This document shows, piece by piece, positions 22,366 to 31,908 of a DNA stretch of 64,000 nt. The notes beneath the pieces were generated by a model. The model had not been told where the DNA came from. It did no database searches and saw only the letters and a list, made by a program, of their open reading frames with translations. Each line of letters opens with the position of its first letter. The stretch's first letter is position 1. Both the position numbers and the translations under genes were made by a program. This DNA comes from Euphorbia lathyris (taxonomy: Eukaryota; Streptophyta; Magnoliopsida; Malpighiales; Euphorbiaceae), in assembly GCF_963576675.1 (NCBI RefSeq), contig NC_088915.1, positions 38,965,501-39,029,500 on the forward strand, read 5' to 3'.

Positions 22366-24250
22366 CTAAAGCCAATTGTTTCTACAACTTATCCCAGTAG
22401 AACTTAGATGACGATCATGTACTTTCTGGGCTAAGGGCTTTGTCAACGGATCTGCAACGTTGTCCTCAGTAGGTACTCTTTCTATTCTCACATCTCCTCT
22501 TGCCACAATCTCTCTTACAATGTGGTATTGCTTTAGGTAATGCTTGGATGCATTATGAGACCGGGGTTCCTTTGCTTGTGCAATGGCTCCATTGTTATCA
22601 CAATACAGTGTAATGGGATTTACAATGTCAGGCACCACACCAAGTTCAGTAATGAACTTCTTAATCCAACCCGCTTCCTTTGCTGCTTCTACAACAACGA
22701 TGTACTCTGACTCGGTCGTAGGGAAAGCTACGCTTCCCTGCTTGGAACTCTTCTAACTGACCGCGCCCCCATTCAAGATAAACAGGTATCCTGATTGGGA
22801 TCTAAAATCGTTCTCATCTGTGAGATGACTGGCATCTGAAAATCCTTCTATTTTCAGATCCCCTTCTCCGTACACTAGGAACATGTCTTTAGTCCTTCTC
22901 AAGTACTTAAGAATGTTCTTGACGGCATTCCAATGCTCGTCTCCCGGATTACCTTGATAATGACTCGTTATACTTAACGTGAACGCTACGTCAGGTCTAG
23001 TGCATAGCATAGCATACATAATCGAACCGATTGCGCTGGCGTACGAGATTACAGCCATGCGTTTCTTATCATCTTCGGTTTTAGGACATTGATGATTGCT
23101 TAACTTTACTCCATGTACCATGCGTAAGTTACCTCGTTCCGATTCAAGCATGTTAAACCGCTTTAGCACCTTTTCAATGTATGTAGCCTGTGAAAGACCA
23201 AGCAGTCTTCTTGATCTATCTCTGTAGATCTTTATACCAAGTATATAAGCTGCTTCACCAAGGTCTTTCATGGAGAAGTTACCTGATAACCATACTTTCA
23301 CCGACTGTAGTAGAGCTATATCATTTCCCATTAATAATATATCATCCACATATAATATTAGAAATGCAACTGAGCTCCCACTTGCTTTCTTGTAAATGCA
23401 AGCTTCTTCGCAATTTTGTTCGAAACCAAATTGTTTTGTGGTTTCATCAAAATGCTTGTTCCAGCTTCTAGATGCTTGCTTGAGTCCATAAATGGATCTC
23501 AGTAGTTTGCAAACCTTGTTTCCATCATTTGATATGAAACCTTCAGGCTGTATCGTATATACATCCTCAAGCAGGTTTCCATTTAGGAAAGCTGTTTTCA
23601 CATTCATTTGCCAAATCTCGTAATCGTAGTGAGCGGCAATAGCGAGCATTATTCTGATTGATTTGGATATAGCCACAGGTGAGAAAGTTTCGTCATAATC
23701 AATTCCTTGTTTCTGACGATATCCTTTCGCTACTAACCTAGCTTTGTAGGTGCTAACCTTTCCATCTATGTCAGTCTTCCTTTTGAAGATCCACCTGCAC
23801 CCAATGGGTTTTATCGCTTCGGGTGGATCAACCAAAGTCCACACTTGGTTGGTGTACATGGAATCCATTTCAGAATCCATGGCCTCGAGCCATGCTTTAG
23901 AATCTGGATTGGTAAGAGCCTCTTCGTAGTTTTCAGGTTCGTCGTCTAATACGGGAACCTCATCATCATCTCCCATTAGAAAACCATATCTAATTGGGAG
24001 TTCACGAACTCTTTGTGATCTACGAATGGGTGGCACTTGAGTCTCATCCAATGGGACTGCTTCGGGTTCCTCAACCGCCTCTGTTGTTTCAGTCGATGTT
24101 TCTTCTTCTTGAACTTCATCAAGTTCAATCATGTTTCCCTTTTCTGTTTCTTCGAGAAACTCTTTCTCCAAGAAGGTTGCGTGCTTGGATACTATTACTT
24201 TCTGATCATCTGGATGATAGAAGTAATACCCTACAGTTTCCTTAGGATAT
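22366..24250 (-). pseudogene. pol: Copia RT-RNase H of G
   Basis: Minus-strand frame with one TAG (22753-22755) at a Trp position in the RNase H. RT: GCRWIFKRKTD, YKARLVAKGY, WQMNVKTAFLNG, LILYVDDILLMGND. RNase H: SDASHLTDEN, TTESEYI, CDNNGAIAQAKEP and a C-terminal ADPLTKPLAQKVHDRH. In the WQMNVKTAF motif the first RT catalytic Asp is Asn. The frame runs over the break at about 24250 into CACTA sequence, so the first nine or so residues of the open frame (up to 24288) are not Copia. Confidence 0.85.
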
Positions 24251-24251
24251 C

Positions 24252-24665
24252 CAAACATAAACATCAACAGAACATCATACATAAGCATGTTTCATACACA
24301 TACACATACTCAATCACTTCTAGTAGTATAACTCATAGGTGTAAGAGTAGTGCCAATCCCAATGAACATTCAAAGCTTTAGAGTATGCCTAATCAGCCAC
24401 ATGCTTAATGATCATTCATCAATGTTCCTCTAATACTTGATGCATGATTAATAAGCTACATGCCCAAATGAACAATCGTACACATACTCATACAGAACCT
24501 CAAACATAAACATCAACAGAACATCATACATAAGCATGTTTCATACACATACACATACTCAATCACTTCTAGCAGTATAACTCATAGGTGTAAGAGTAGT
24601 GCCAATCTCAATGAACATTCAAAGCTTTAGAGTATGCCTAATCAGCCACATGCTTAATGATCATT
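24252..24665. repeat. 249-bp direct duplication at the broken end of G
   Basis: The block starting CAAACATAAACATCAACAG at 24252 begins again at 24501. About 160 bases are nearly identical (one T/C difference near 24331/24580 and one C/T near 24359). The first copy abuts the truncated Copia RT. The second copy's 5' side is CACTA-internal sequence. Confidence 0.8.
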
Positions 24666-25323
24666 CATACATAAACTCTATGAGTCCTAGCTTCCTAAAC
24701 AGTTATATCTAACCAATCAGTTCATACCAATCATTTCATCATCACCCAAAACATCATACATATATGTAATCGTTCAGTTCAAACCCACATAACAATATAT
24801 ATACTAAATCAGGCTAGTTTCCTAAATCAATGAGTTCTAGGTTCCAAAATAGTACATCAAACATACACAGTCACTTTAAAGGCATGACCAATCAGTTCAA
24901 ACCAATATAACATTAATATATATTCAGTAAGTTAAAGAAATCTTCCCATATGCTAAAGGCATGAACCGATTGACAATCTCTTCAGTCAGCCTTCCCATGT
25001 ACTGAAGCATTCTTACTATCCCTGCAAATAGTGTTCAAATAAAAAGGAATCAGATGAGTTCATACCATCCACTGTATCAGGCACTGTCTTGCCCTAGATT
25101 AAAAAAGATAAAGACCCAAGCTTTACAACAGTGAATCTAAATACAATAAAATCAGTGTAGCTAAGCGAGAGATCTAAACCTTTCAACGATAGGTCTGAAA
25201 ATCACAAAATCATTATACCAGCTGCTGAAATCGACATACACCAAAGTAAATCGGATGAAGAAAAGATAGAGTAAGGAACAATGATACTCTAATACAGCTA
25301 GGAACGAAGAAAATATGGCTTAC
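24666..25323. other. CACTA internal non-coding region
   Basis: Degenerate repeats of words such as CAATCAGTTCA, ATGAGTCCTAG and CATACATA. A stretch at about 24925-25022 on the minus strand could be a second exon: acceptor TTTGCAG, then coding for MLQYMGRLTEEIVNRF. No known domain is recognised. Confidence 0.4.
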
Positions 25324-25373
25324 CAGTACCATGTTTCGAGCTCACCCAGTGATTGCATGTTCAAATCAACCAT
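25324..25373 (-). CDS. Candidate first exon in the CACTA element
   Basis: The minus-strand ATG at 25373 codes MVDLNMQSLGELETWYW and runs into a splice-donor-like CTG/GTAAGC at 25324/25323. A TATA box lies about 60 bases upstream. Together they look like the promoter and first exon of a gene read away from the right transposon end, as expected for a CACTA gene or a captured host fragment. No homology is recognised and the exon chain could not be completed. Confidence 0.3.
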
Positions 25374-25430
25374 GGAGATAGAGCGGGATGAAGCTTGCGT
25401 AACCTAAACTGGGGTTTGGGATTGAGAGAG

Positions 25431-25441
25431 GGTTTATATAT
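25431..25441 (-). promoter_or_regulatory. TATA box near the right end of the CACTA element
   Basis: Minus-strand GATATATAAAC followed by CCTCTC, about 60 bases before the candidate ATG at 25373 and about 335 bases inside the right terminus. Confidence 0.4.
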
Positions 25442-25776
25442 CAGCTGAAATTTCAGTCAAATGATATAGAGCGCCTAAAATTTGGTATGCCGCGTAAGTG
25501 AAATTTCATTTGCCGCTTTTTTGTTTTCGGCATACAATGACATTCATTTATTAGAAGTGTCATATGTTGAGCGCATCAAATTTAACAAAAATGCGCGTTT
25601 TCTTTGGATGACAGGATCCTGTAATCGTAATGTCATCTGAGAATCGAGCGCATTTTTTATTTCGCCTTCAGATGACATACAGTTAAAATACTGTCACGAA
25701 AAATATTCAGACGACACGAAAACAAATGTCTATCATGTATCTTGTATCATGTGAAAGGGAAAATGGCATAGTGATA

Positions 25777-26124
25777 TTCTGATATCATCATATCAAACAG
25801 AATGAGATTTTCTGTTTCTGATTAATATCTCATACTAATCGAGAAAATAAACAGAGGTGATAGTCTAAGGATAGATGAGTGTCCAATTCATTATCCACCG
25901 ACTATGAACATTTAAGATTATTATTTCACCAAAGAAATATGTCTCATTATTATTAACTCTTAATAATATTATCTCTTTGTAAATAATCTTTGGACTAATA
26001 TATATTCATTAAGTAATTAAAAAATACAAATAATTACACATGAATACATATTTTATTAACTGCCATTTGGATACAAAATTCACACTGTATAATATACAAA
26101 AAGAATGGCCTAGGGCATACAACA
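25777..26124 (-). repeat. LTR remnant F, right part
   Basis: Continues 17062-18359 across the CACTA element. It ends GCATACAACA at 26124, that is TGTTGTATGC on the minus strand. Athila coding sequence starts directly after it. The pentamer CTTAC at 26125-26129 would be the target duplication, but its partner is lost. Confidence 0.55.
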
Positions 26125-26932
26125 CTTACAGTTTTGTGGCATGATGTACATGGACGAGTTCTTAAACGATTAACTCGGAACTAGCGATGACATGAATCGC
26201 TATCTTACAAACTTAGGATGGATCAAATTTTCATTCATGTGATTCCCAGTTATTGGTAATTGGGTGATAGAGTTCTTTTCGACAGTACATTTCGTCAACA
26301 AACGGTGAGTTCGTCTCAGTATCCATAACGGTGGAAAAGAATAAATATTTGGATATCCTGAATTGCATGAATGGTTTGGATTCCCACCAAGGGATACAAC
26401 TCAATACCATCCTGGTAGAGATATGACTTCTCGAGATATTTGGAGAATGTTGACAGGATTTTGGAGATTTAATTCGCGTCTTGCTTTCAACAAGTCTATT
26501 AATCTGAACTCCATGCTGTATCTCCACAAATATCTCTGCCACAGTTTATTTGGTCGTTTTCATAGCAGTGTTGTCCGTGACACGGATTTGTACATTTTAG
26601 GAGATATATTTCAGGGCAATACCGTGAATTCCTCAAAGATTTTGATGGACGGATTGATAGCCACCTCTCGTTCGAAGAACAAGACGGTTGGGTATGGGAG
26701 TATAATCTGTGGAATAATTTTAGGCGCCAAGGGTATGATTTCAGTTCCTTGGAACGAGAATGAATTATATCCCGTCCTCGACTTCGAGTTCCTAGAAAAT
26801 GAAGGGCTCGTCAAACGCGTATTTCGTCTTGGTCCACGATTTATTTCTCTGGAAGAAAGACAAGTTTTTATTCAAACCAATATAAATAGGGCCAATGCAC
26901 GACGAATTCCCATTCATCGGGATGACGTTTAA
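26125..26932 (+). pseudogene. Athila post-pol ORF, copy a (5' part lost)
   Basis: The frame is phase 2. The 26125-26362 part carries stops at 26171 (TAA), 26240 (TGA), a TGA near 26309 and TAA at 26342. From 26363 it is open to 26932. Signatures: DDMNRYLTNLGWIKF, NWVIEFFSTVHF, GYPELHEWFGFP, NSMLYLHKYLCHSLFGR, SIICGIILGAKG and the closing RRIPIHRDDV. It aligns along its length with the ORF at 27635 (EYLNVLGWKKF, DIMEFLVTLNY, GYDEMDEWFGFP, FYFHKYLSYSLFDR, NLITGIVLGARG). It belongs to the Athila ORF1/'putative plant transposon protein' type. The function of this family is not established; no transmembrane segment is seen. Confidence 0.75.
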
Positions 26933-27634
26933 TTTAATTTATGTTTGATTGTATTACGTGTATTTGTGTAATGTATATATATGTTTGATGTTTTTAATTA
27001 AATGATCAAAGTATATATGTTTCTAAGTTATTAAAGATTTAATTCCTTAACTTTATTTTATTTTGATTAAGGTAAAACCTTTGGTTAACCTTAAATTTAA
27101 TGTTTCAGTTTTGATTTTTAAAGTTTCAAGGATTAATTAATATTTATGGAACATAAATATAAGAAGAATTCAATTTTTCCAAGTTGAAATTGTCAAAAAA
27201 TCAGATTTTAGGGTTGCAGGTCCAGAATCTCGGTATGTATTTTTAAAATCTCTAGACGAACAGCAAAGCATGAGTTTCAGGAAGAATTTTTCTCCCTGAA
27301 AAGTCCATATCGTGATCGAGATTCTAGGAATCTCAATCGCGACACGCGCTATTATGTGCGGACATGAACCTCAAAATTGCCTCTTTTCCCATTCCAACTC
27401 TAAATTAACACCTATTCTTCTTCCCTATTAATTACCTATCAATCACACCTATATACATCACCTCCTACTTTCACCAATCAATATCTTTTACTCTTCCCCA
27501 AACCAAAGATTTTTCATCTTCCCCATATATCTTTCCCTATTCATCATCTTCTTAACACAAACCCTAACCTTACACCACCATTTTTCTTATTTTCTTTCAT
27601 CTCTTTCTACTCTCTCAACCAATTTCAAGCAAAA
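26933..27634 (+). other. Spacer between Athila post-pol ORFs
   Basis: AT-rich, no ORF. It holds the second hairpin. The 200 bases before the ATG are CT-rich (for example CACCTCCTACTTTCACC near 27460) and contain TATATACA at 27450-27457, 178 bases before the ATG. Confidence 0.5.
27310..27342. repeat. Hairpin, copy 2 (14-bp arms)
   Basis: Arms 27310-27323 and 27329-27342 pair with two mismatches around CTAGG. Same CGAGATT and TCGCGA core as copy 1, and the same distance class (about 290 bases) to the next ATG. Confidence 0.75.
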
Positions 27635-28914
27635 ATGCCTAGACAAAAGAGAGTTGCACATAAAACACAAGCCACTCAAGATAATCGATTAAGAGTCCAA
27701 TATGGAGCGACTTTCGACATCGAGACGGATGTGGAAGGACGTCGCTATCGACATTTTTCCGGGAACAAGATGGAGTTCACCGACATGCAGTTTTTAGACT
27801 TCGATACGGTAAATGCTTTCTCCTTCTCCGAACGGATTGATGAATATTTAAACGTTCTTGGTTGGAAGAAGTTTGCTAGCATGCGTTTTCCGCATATTGA
27901 GTCTGATATTATGGAGTTTTTAGTTACTTTAAATTATGATAAGAAGCATGGAATTATTTCTTTTAGAAATAAAGGTATAAGATTTGAGGTCGGGTATGAC
28001 GAGATGGATGAATGGTTTGGCTTTCCTACTCAAGATTTTTTATCACAAGCCGAAATTTTGTAATACACACGGTTTGGAACTTTTTGACGGATTTGGATGT
28101 TTTTCGTCCAAAGAACATTTCGAGCAAATTGATTAAGAATAATTGTGTCTTTTATTTTCACAAATATTTATCTTATTCCCTATTTGATAGAGTTGAGGGG
28201 TCAAAAGTGCAAAGTCGTGATTTGTTTATGCTTGATTGTATTTTTAAGCATTTGAAGATTGATAGTATCGGCCTGATATTCGATAATTTAAACCGAGCTG
28301 CCATTTCCCACAATAGGCAAGTTCCTATGGGTAATTTAATTACCGGAATTGTTTTGGGAGCACGGGGTGAATTATCGGATTTTCAAAACCTACCTCATAA
28401 TTTTGGATTGCCTCTCTTGGATATTTCGGCACTTCAAATGGCCAATTTAGTGCTTAAACTAGGACCACCCGCTTTTAAATCATATAAAGAGCGTACTAGG
28501 AGTCTATTTGCTAGTTCGGGTGGTGGTGCTTTGAGTTCCCATGGTTTAGGTACACAAGAGGGTGATGTTGAAGATGAAGAGGATGTAGAGGAAGAGAATG
28601 TTGAAGGGCAAGCACAAGAGCATGCGCAAGAAGAGGAAGAGCCACGAGTAAATGTCGAGGCTAATGTTGAAGAGCAAGTAGGTTGGCAACGTGTTTTGGA
28701 TCAAATCAATACAAACAACCGTCAAATGAATGTGCGGTTGGATGAAGTTGTTGCCAACAATAGATAAATGAGTTCAAGGATCATCGCGGTGGATGCAAAC
28801 ATCAATAGTTTGAGGTGGGAGCACACATCCACTCGACGTTGGTTATTTTCATTTTTCCGTCGTCAAGGAGTCGTGCCTACACCATCCCCATCGGGTTCAC
28901 CTCCATATGAATAG
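27635..28914 (+). pseudogene. Athila post-pol ORF, copy b
   Basis: ATG at 27635, after a CT-rich leader. The first frame runs to 28063, a frameshift near 28045-28060 leads to the second frame to 28767, then a TAA at 28765-28767 at a Gln-type position interrupts a tail that ends at TAG 28912-28914 (SPSGSPPYE). Layout: basic head (PRQKRVAHK); conserved globular part about residues 25-270 with VLGWKKF, SDIMEFLV, MDEWFGFP, YFHKYLSYSLF, LITGIVLGARG; acidic Glu-rich stretch (EDEEDVEEENVEG); then a coiled-coil-like end (WQRVLDQINTNNRQMNVRL). Only two lesions, so it is younger or less decayed than copy a. Role unknown; 'env-like' by position only. Confidence 0.8.
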
Positions 28915-30310
28915 GTTTTATCTTTTCATTCTCCAACTCATTTGCTATTTTATGTTTATTTTTAATATGTTTCGTACAATATTTTTCATATGCTTGGTAC
29001 AATATTTAATTTTATGTTGAATATGTTTGGTACATTATTATCTATTTTAATTCGTATGTTTGATTTCGTACTCTATCCAATTTTATGGAATTATCAATTT
29101 TTTCACCTATGAGGACATGGTCCAATTATGCTTACATAAAATGTAATTTTCAATATATGTTAAGTTATGCACAAAAATAAAATTTTCATTAAGTAAAATT
29201 TTCATTATACTAAAGTTTTAACGTAAAATTTCATAACTTAAATTTTTCAATTTTTGATACATACTAATATATATTTATTTTTAGGTTATCATTATTGTTA
29301 GAAATAATAAATATTTCTATACGGGCAAAATTAAAGTTTGAATATTTTTACAAATCTCTGAAACGATTTTATAAAGAAAACGTCTCGAGTGAATATATAT
29401 AAGTAAAAATTTCTCTATTTCAATCTTTATTTTATATCATGCAAAACATGATAAATATAATTCTTAATTCTATTTTTCGATTAGGTTTATAGGCATTAAT
29501 CAAACTAACATTTTTAGCTTTTTGCTCGGTTTGATTTCGTCTTACTTGAAAATCAATTAAAGTTTTTAAGGAAACTATAGCCGTAATACATGTTGAATTT
29601 TAACTCAATATAGGATGAATGTGCTATTTTTCTTTCCCAATTTTAAATTTATGTTTTATAACTCGTATTAATTAAGTAGTCGTATTCTTAACTTTTGGCC
29701 ACGATTGCGACCACCCTTATCACAATCGAGGTATGAAAGGGAAGAAAAGTTAGTAAAACGGTACTTTTGGCCACGATTGCGACCACCCTTATCACGGTCG
29801 AGGTATGAAAGGAACGTTAAAATAAAAGCAAATTAAACGTGTTTAAAGTTTAAAGTAACGATTGCGTCCACCCATGGCATGGTAAGAACCTCTTAAACAA
29901 ACACAAACAAATTAATAAATGTATATAAAGTCACGGATTGAGACCATCCTTATCACGGGCGTGACTAGCAAATAAATAAAACCTAAGTTCATATTAATCC
30001 ATATTTATATAGTATATTTTAGGTTTGGGAAAGGAAATTTTGTGCTTTGAAATGCCTTGAGACGAAAGAATCAAAAACATGCGTGCTTACAACCGTCCCA
30101 AATGCTTCAATATAAAAATTGAAATACAAGATGGATGATATATCACTTTTACACTAGCTAGTTGATGTTTTGCGTATAAATTTACATTGTAAGATTTATC
30201 TTTCGGTTTAACTAATTTAAAAAGGATATGTGGAAATATGTTCTATTTTTTATAAAAGATTGATTGAAGGATAAATTCAGTGAAATTTTGCTCGGGACTA
30301 GCAAAAGCTT
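28915..30310 (+). other. Athila 3' non-coding tail
   Basis: About 1.4 kb without coding capacity, AT-rich, with a set of 72-bp-spaced repeats at 29691-29970. Long 3' tails before the polypurine tract are usual in Athila elements. Confidence 0.6.
29691..29970 (+). repeat. Tandem repeats, period about 72 bp
   Basis: The block ACTTTTGGCCACGATTGCG starts at 29691 and again at 29763, each continuing through CACCCTTATCAC to GAGGTATGAAAGG. Two worn copies follow near 29860 (GATTGCGTCCACCC) and 29935 (CGGATTGAGACCATCC). Confidence 0.75.
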
Positions 30311-30324
30311 AAGTGTAGGAGATT
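30311..30324 (+). other. Polypurine tract of A2
   Basis: AAGTGTAGGAGATT directly before the LTR start TGATAAGCC. Confidence 0.7.
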
Positions 30325-30590
30325 TGATAAGCCTAAAATATACCTAAAATAACATCAATAATTACGTCAGTTTCGTGTTGAAATCATGTTAATTATATTT
30401 ATTTAGAATGCTTTTACGTCTATATTTGTTTCTAATATGCAAGGTACTAAATTATTTGAAAAAATCCAAATAGGAGCTAAAACGGAGCAAAAACGAGAGA
30501 GAAATCACATTTACAAGTTAAAAGACACATACGATTCAGAGGCCATGATGAAGGACTTGGGAATAATCTTGGAACAGAGACAAAAGTCTC

Positions 30591-30627
30591 TGTCGCGACC
30601 AAGATTCCTAATATCTCGATCGCGACA
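30591..30627. repeat. Hairpin, copy 3, in the LTR
   Basis: Arms 30591-30605 and 30613-30627 (TGTCGCGACC... and ...GATCGCGACA) pair with two mismatches. The core is nearly identical to copy 1 at 4921. Confidence 0.8.
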
Positions 30628-30833
30628 CGCGTTTTCCTGTGAAGGAAATGCGAGTTCATGCTATTATCTCCCTCAATCCAAAGACACAACCGAGATTCTC
30701 ATTATCTCGACAGAAACAGCAAGAATGCAGCACATATTTTACATGTTTTTATTCGAAACAACACGTCTATTCATCCGGATAAAGACGACTCTTCACTAGC
30801 GGACACGACACTTCAACAAGACCTTTCATCAAC

Positions 30834-30840
30834 TATAAAT
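30834..30840 (+). promoter_or_regulatory. TATA box in the A2 LTR
   Basis: TATAAAT after CATCAAC, about 510 bases into the LTR. Confidence 0.5.
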
Positions 30841-31808
30841 AAATGATTCATTTCAGAATTCAGGTTTGAATATTTTGTTGGATATTTTCTAATTCAGAAG
30901 AGAGTTAGAGAGTTAGAGATTCTAGTTTACAATTTTGTAAAAGCAAACTTGATGTACACAAGTTGTTCAATTAGTTTAGATACAAACACAGATATTGTAG
31001 TTTAAGTTCGAGTATTGTTTGAAAGACGAGTTTACACTCTGTAGAAGATCGACCGCAATCTCTATTTTAAGGATTTAGTGAGAAGAACCAGTGGGTGAAG
31101 CGCCCCAGGGTTTGACAAGCCTACGAAGTTTGAGGAAAGGATTGACAACCCGGAACTCAAATTAGTTATCCAAGCTTCTTCTTCTCTGTTAACTTGTGAC
31201 GATTCATAACAAATTAATAAATTATATTTTCAATACAATTCATTTCTAATGTTGTTATTTTTGAGTCTGATCTAGCGATATTCTTAAACGTAATAAACCG
31301 TTGTTTTCAATAAAAACCTTTTTACACAAATTACATTTCAATGGAAACTTTGTTGAACAATTAAAAGAATTAGGATTTATGTTTGGTATCTGGAAGACCA
31401 CAATTTATCAAATATAAAACATGAATTTGATTAAGGTAGCAATCTATTCCGACTGTAGAAAGATTGTCTGCAGTTCAAAGCCCAGTAATTGAATTAAATG
31501 ATAAATTATTACACACTGATAATCTGATCAAAGTTATAAGTTGCTTTCTCGCTTTGTGTGTACAAGTCTTGAATTCTACTTGTTCTTGAACATAATTTCT
31601 GTAATTGTAATCCAAACTGTTGGCAGAATTGGATTCTAAATCCACAACCATTTATTCCATTTAAACAAATAAACAATTTTCTAATTAAACCTAGAGAAAA
31701 CGGATTTAATCAAAATAAATAAGTTTTTATAAAATAAGTGTTCCCTGTGGGTTTGATATCTTTTATTACTACAAGCGAGAGCTGTGCACTTGCGGAAATC
31801 GCTCAACA

Positions 31809-31908
31809 CCTACGAAGGTAATACTACTTCACAGAATGACTTTTCCTTCGCAGTTTTCACAAAGTGCGAAGTAAAAGTCATGTTCTTAAGTAGTATTATC
31901 TTCGTAGG
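31809..31908. repeat. 100-bp foldback palindrome
   Basis: Arms 31809-31852 and 31865-31908 (44 bases each) are inverted repeats with about seven mismatches, around a 12-base loop. Outer bases are CCTACGAAG and CTTCGTAGG. It starts right after the inferred LTR end. Confidence 0.75.

Larger units (their letters stand above)
19147..24250 (-). mobile_element. Copia copy G, 5'-truncated, inside the CACTA element
   Basis: Minus strand. It comprises an LTR (19147-22351, interrupted), a polypurine tract (minus-strand AAGTGGGAGTA just right of 22351), and RNase H and RT reading leftward-to-start up to about 24250, where it stops in the sequence coding GYPKETVG. Integrase, protease, gag, primer site and 5' LTR are absent, so no target duplication can be matched. 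It is the same family as element C. Confidence 0.85.
18360..25773 (-). mobile_element. CACTA (En/Spm-type) DNA transposon, non-autonomous, with insertions
   Basis: The left end is CACTACGCCAAAA; the right end reads CACTATGCCATTT on the minus strand. Both are flanked by the 3-bp duplication ATA (18357-18359 and 25774-25776). Subterminal zones on both sides are full of short repeats: TTCAGACGA at 18379, 18451 and near 25708, and ATGACA/TGTCAT many times in 18480-18800 and 25540-25720. No transposase is seen. The CACTA sequence proper is about 2.3 kb (18360-19146 and 24252-25773); the rest is a nested Copia copy. A TATA box and candidate first exon near the right end suggest that the right side is the 5' end. 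Confidence 0.85.
26125..31808 (+). mobile_element. Athila-like 3' half, A2 (two post-pol ORFs, PPT, LTR)
   Basis: Two related post-pol ORFs in tandem, each in the hairpin-ORF pattern, then a long non-coding tail, polypurine tract and LTR. It could be the other half of A1. However, the ORF part at 26125 restarts at a point homologous to about 5335, some 45 bases before A1 breaks off, and is only moderately similar there, so a separate copy or paralogue is at least as likely. Confidence 0.7.
30325..31808 (+). repeat. 3' LTR of A2 (Athila-type)
   Basis: About 1.48 kb from TGATAAGCC to GCTCAACA. The start is analogous to the TGATAGGGAC start of the LTR of element D. It carries the third hairpin and a TATAAAT box. 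The right end is inferred from a CA dinucleotide after 'ttgcggaaatcg' and the start of an unrelated palindrome, because no second LTR of this copy is in view. Confidence 0.65.

Noticed and set aside
5217..26932. Joining 5217-5383 and 26125-26932 as one interrupted gene
   Set aside because: The two parts overlap by about 45 bases of homologous but clearly different sequence, so they do not simply join.
29691..29970. Regularly spaced repeats that could suggest a CRISPR array
   Set aside because: Period about 72 with only two good copies, in a plant retrotransposon tail, with no leader and no cas genes.
30437..30846. Plus-strand ORFs of 120 and 62 codons in the A2 LTR
   Set aside because: They overlap the hairpin and TATA box of the LTR, have no recognisable domain and lie in non-coding LTR sequence.
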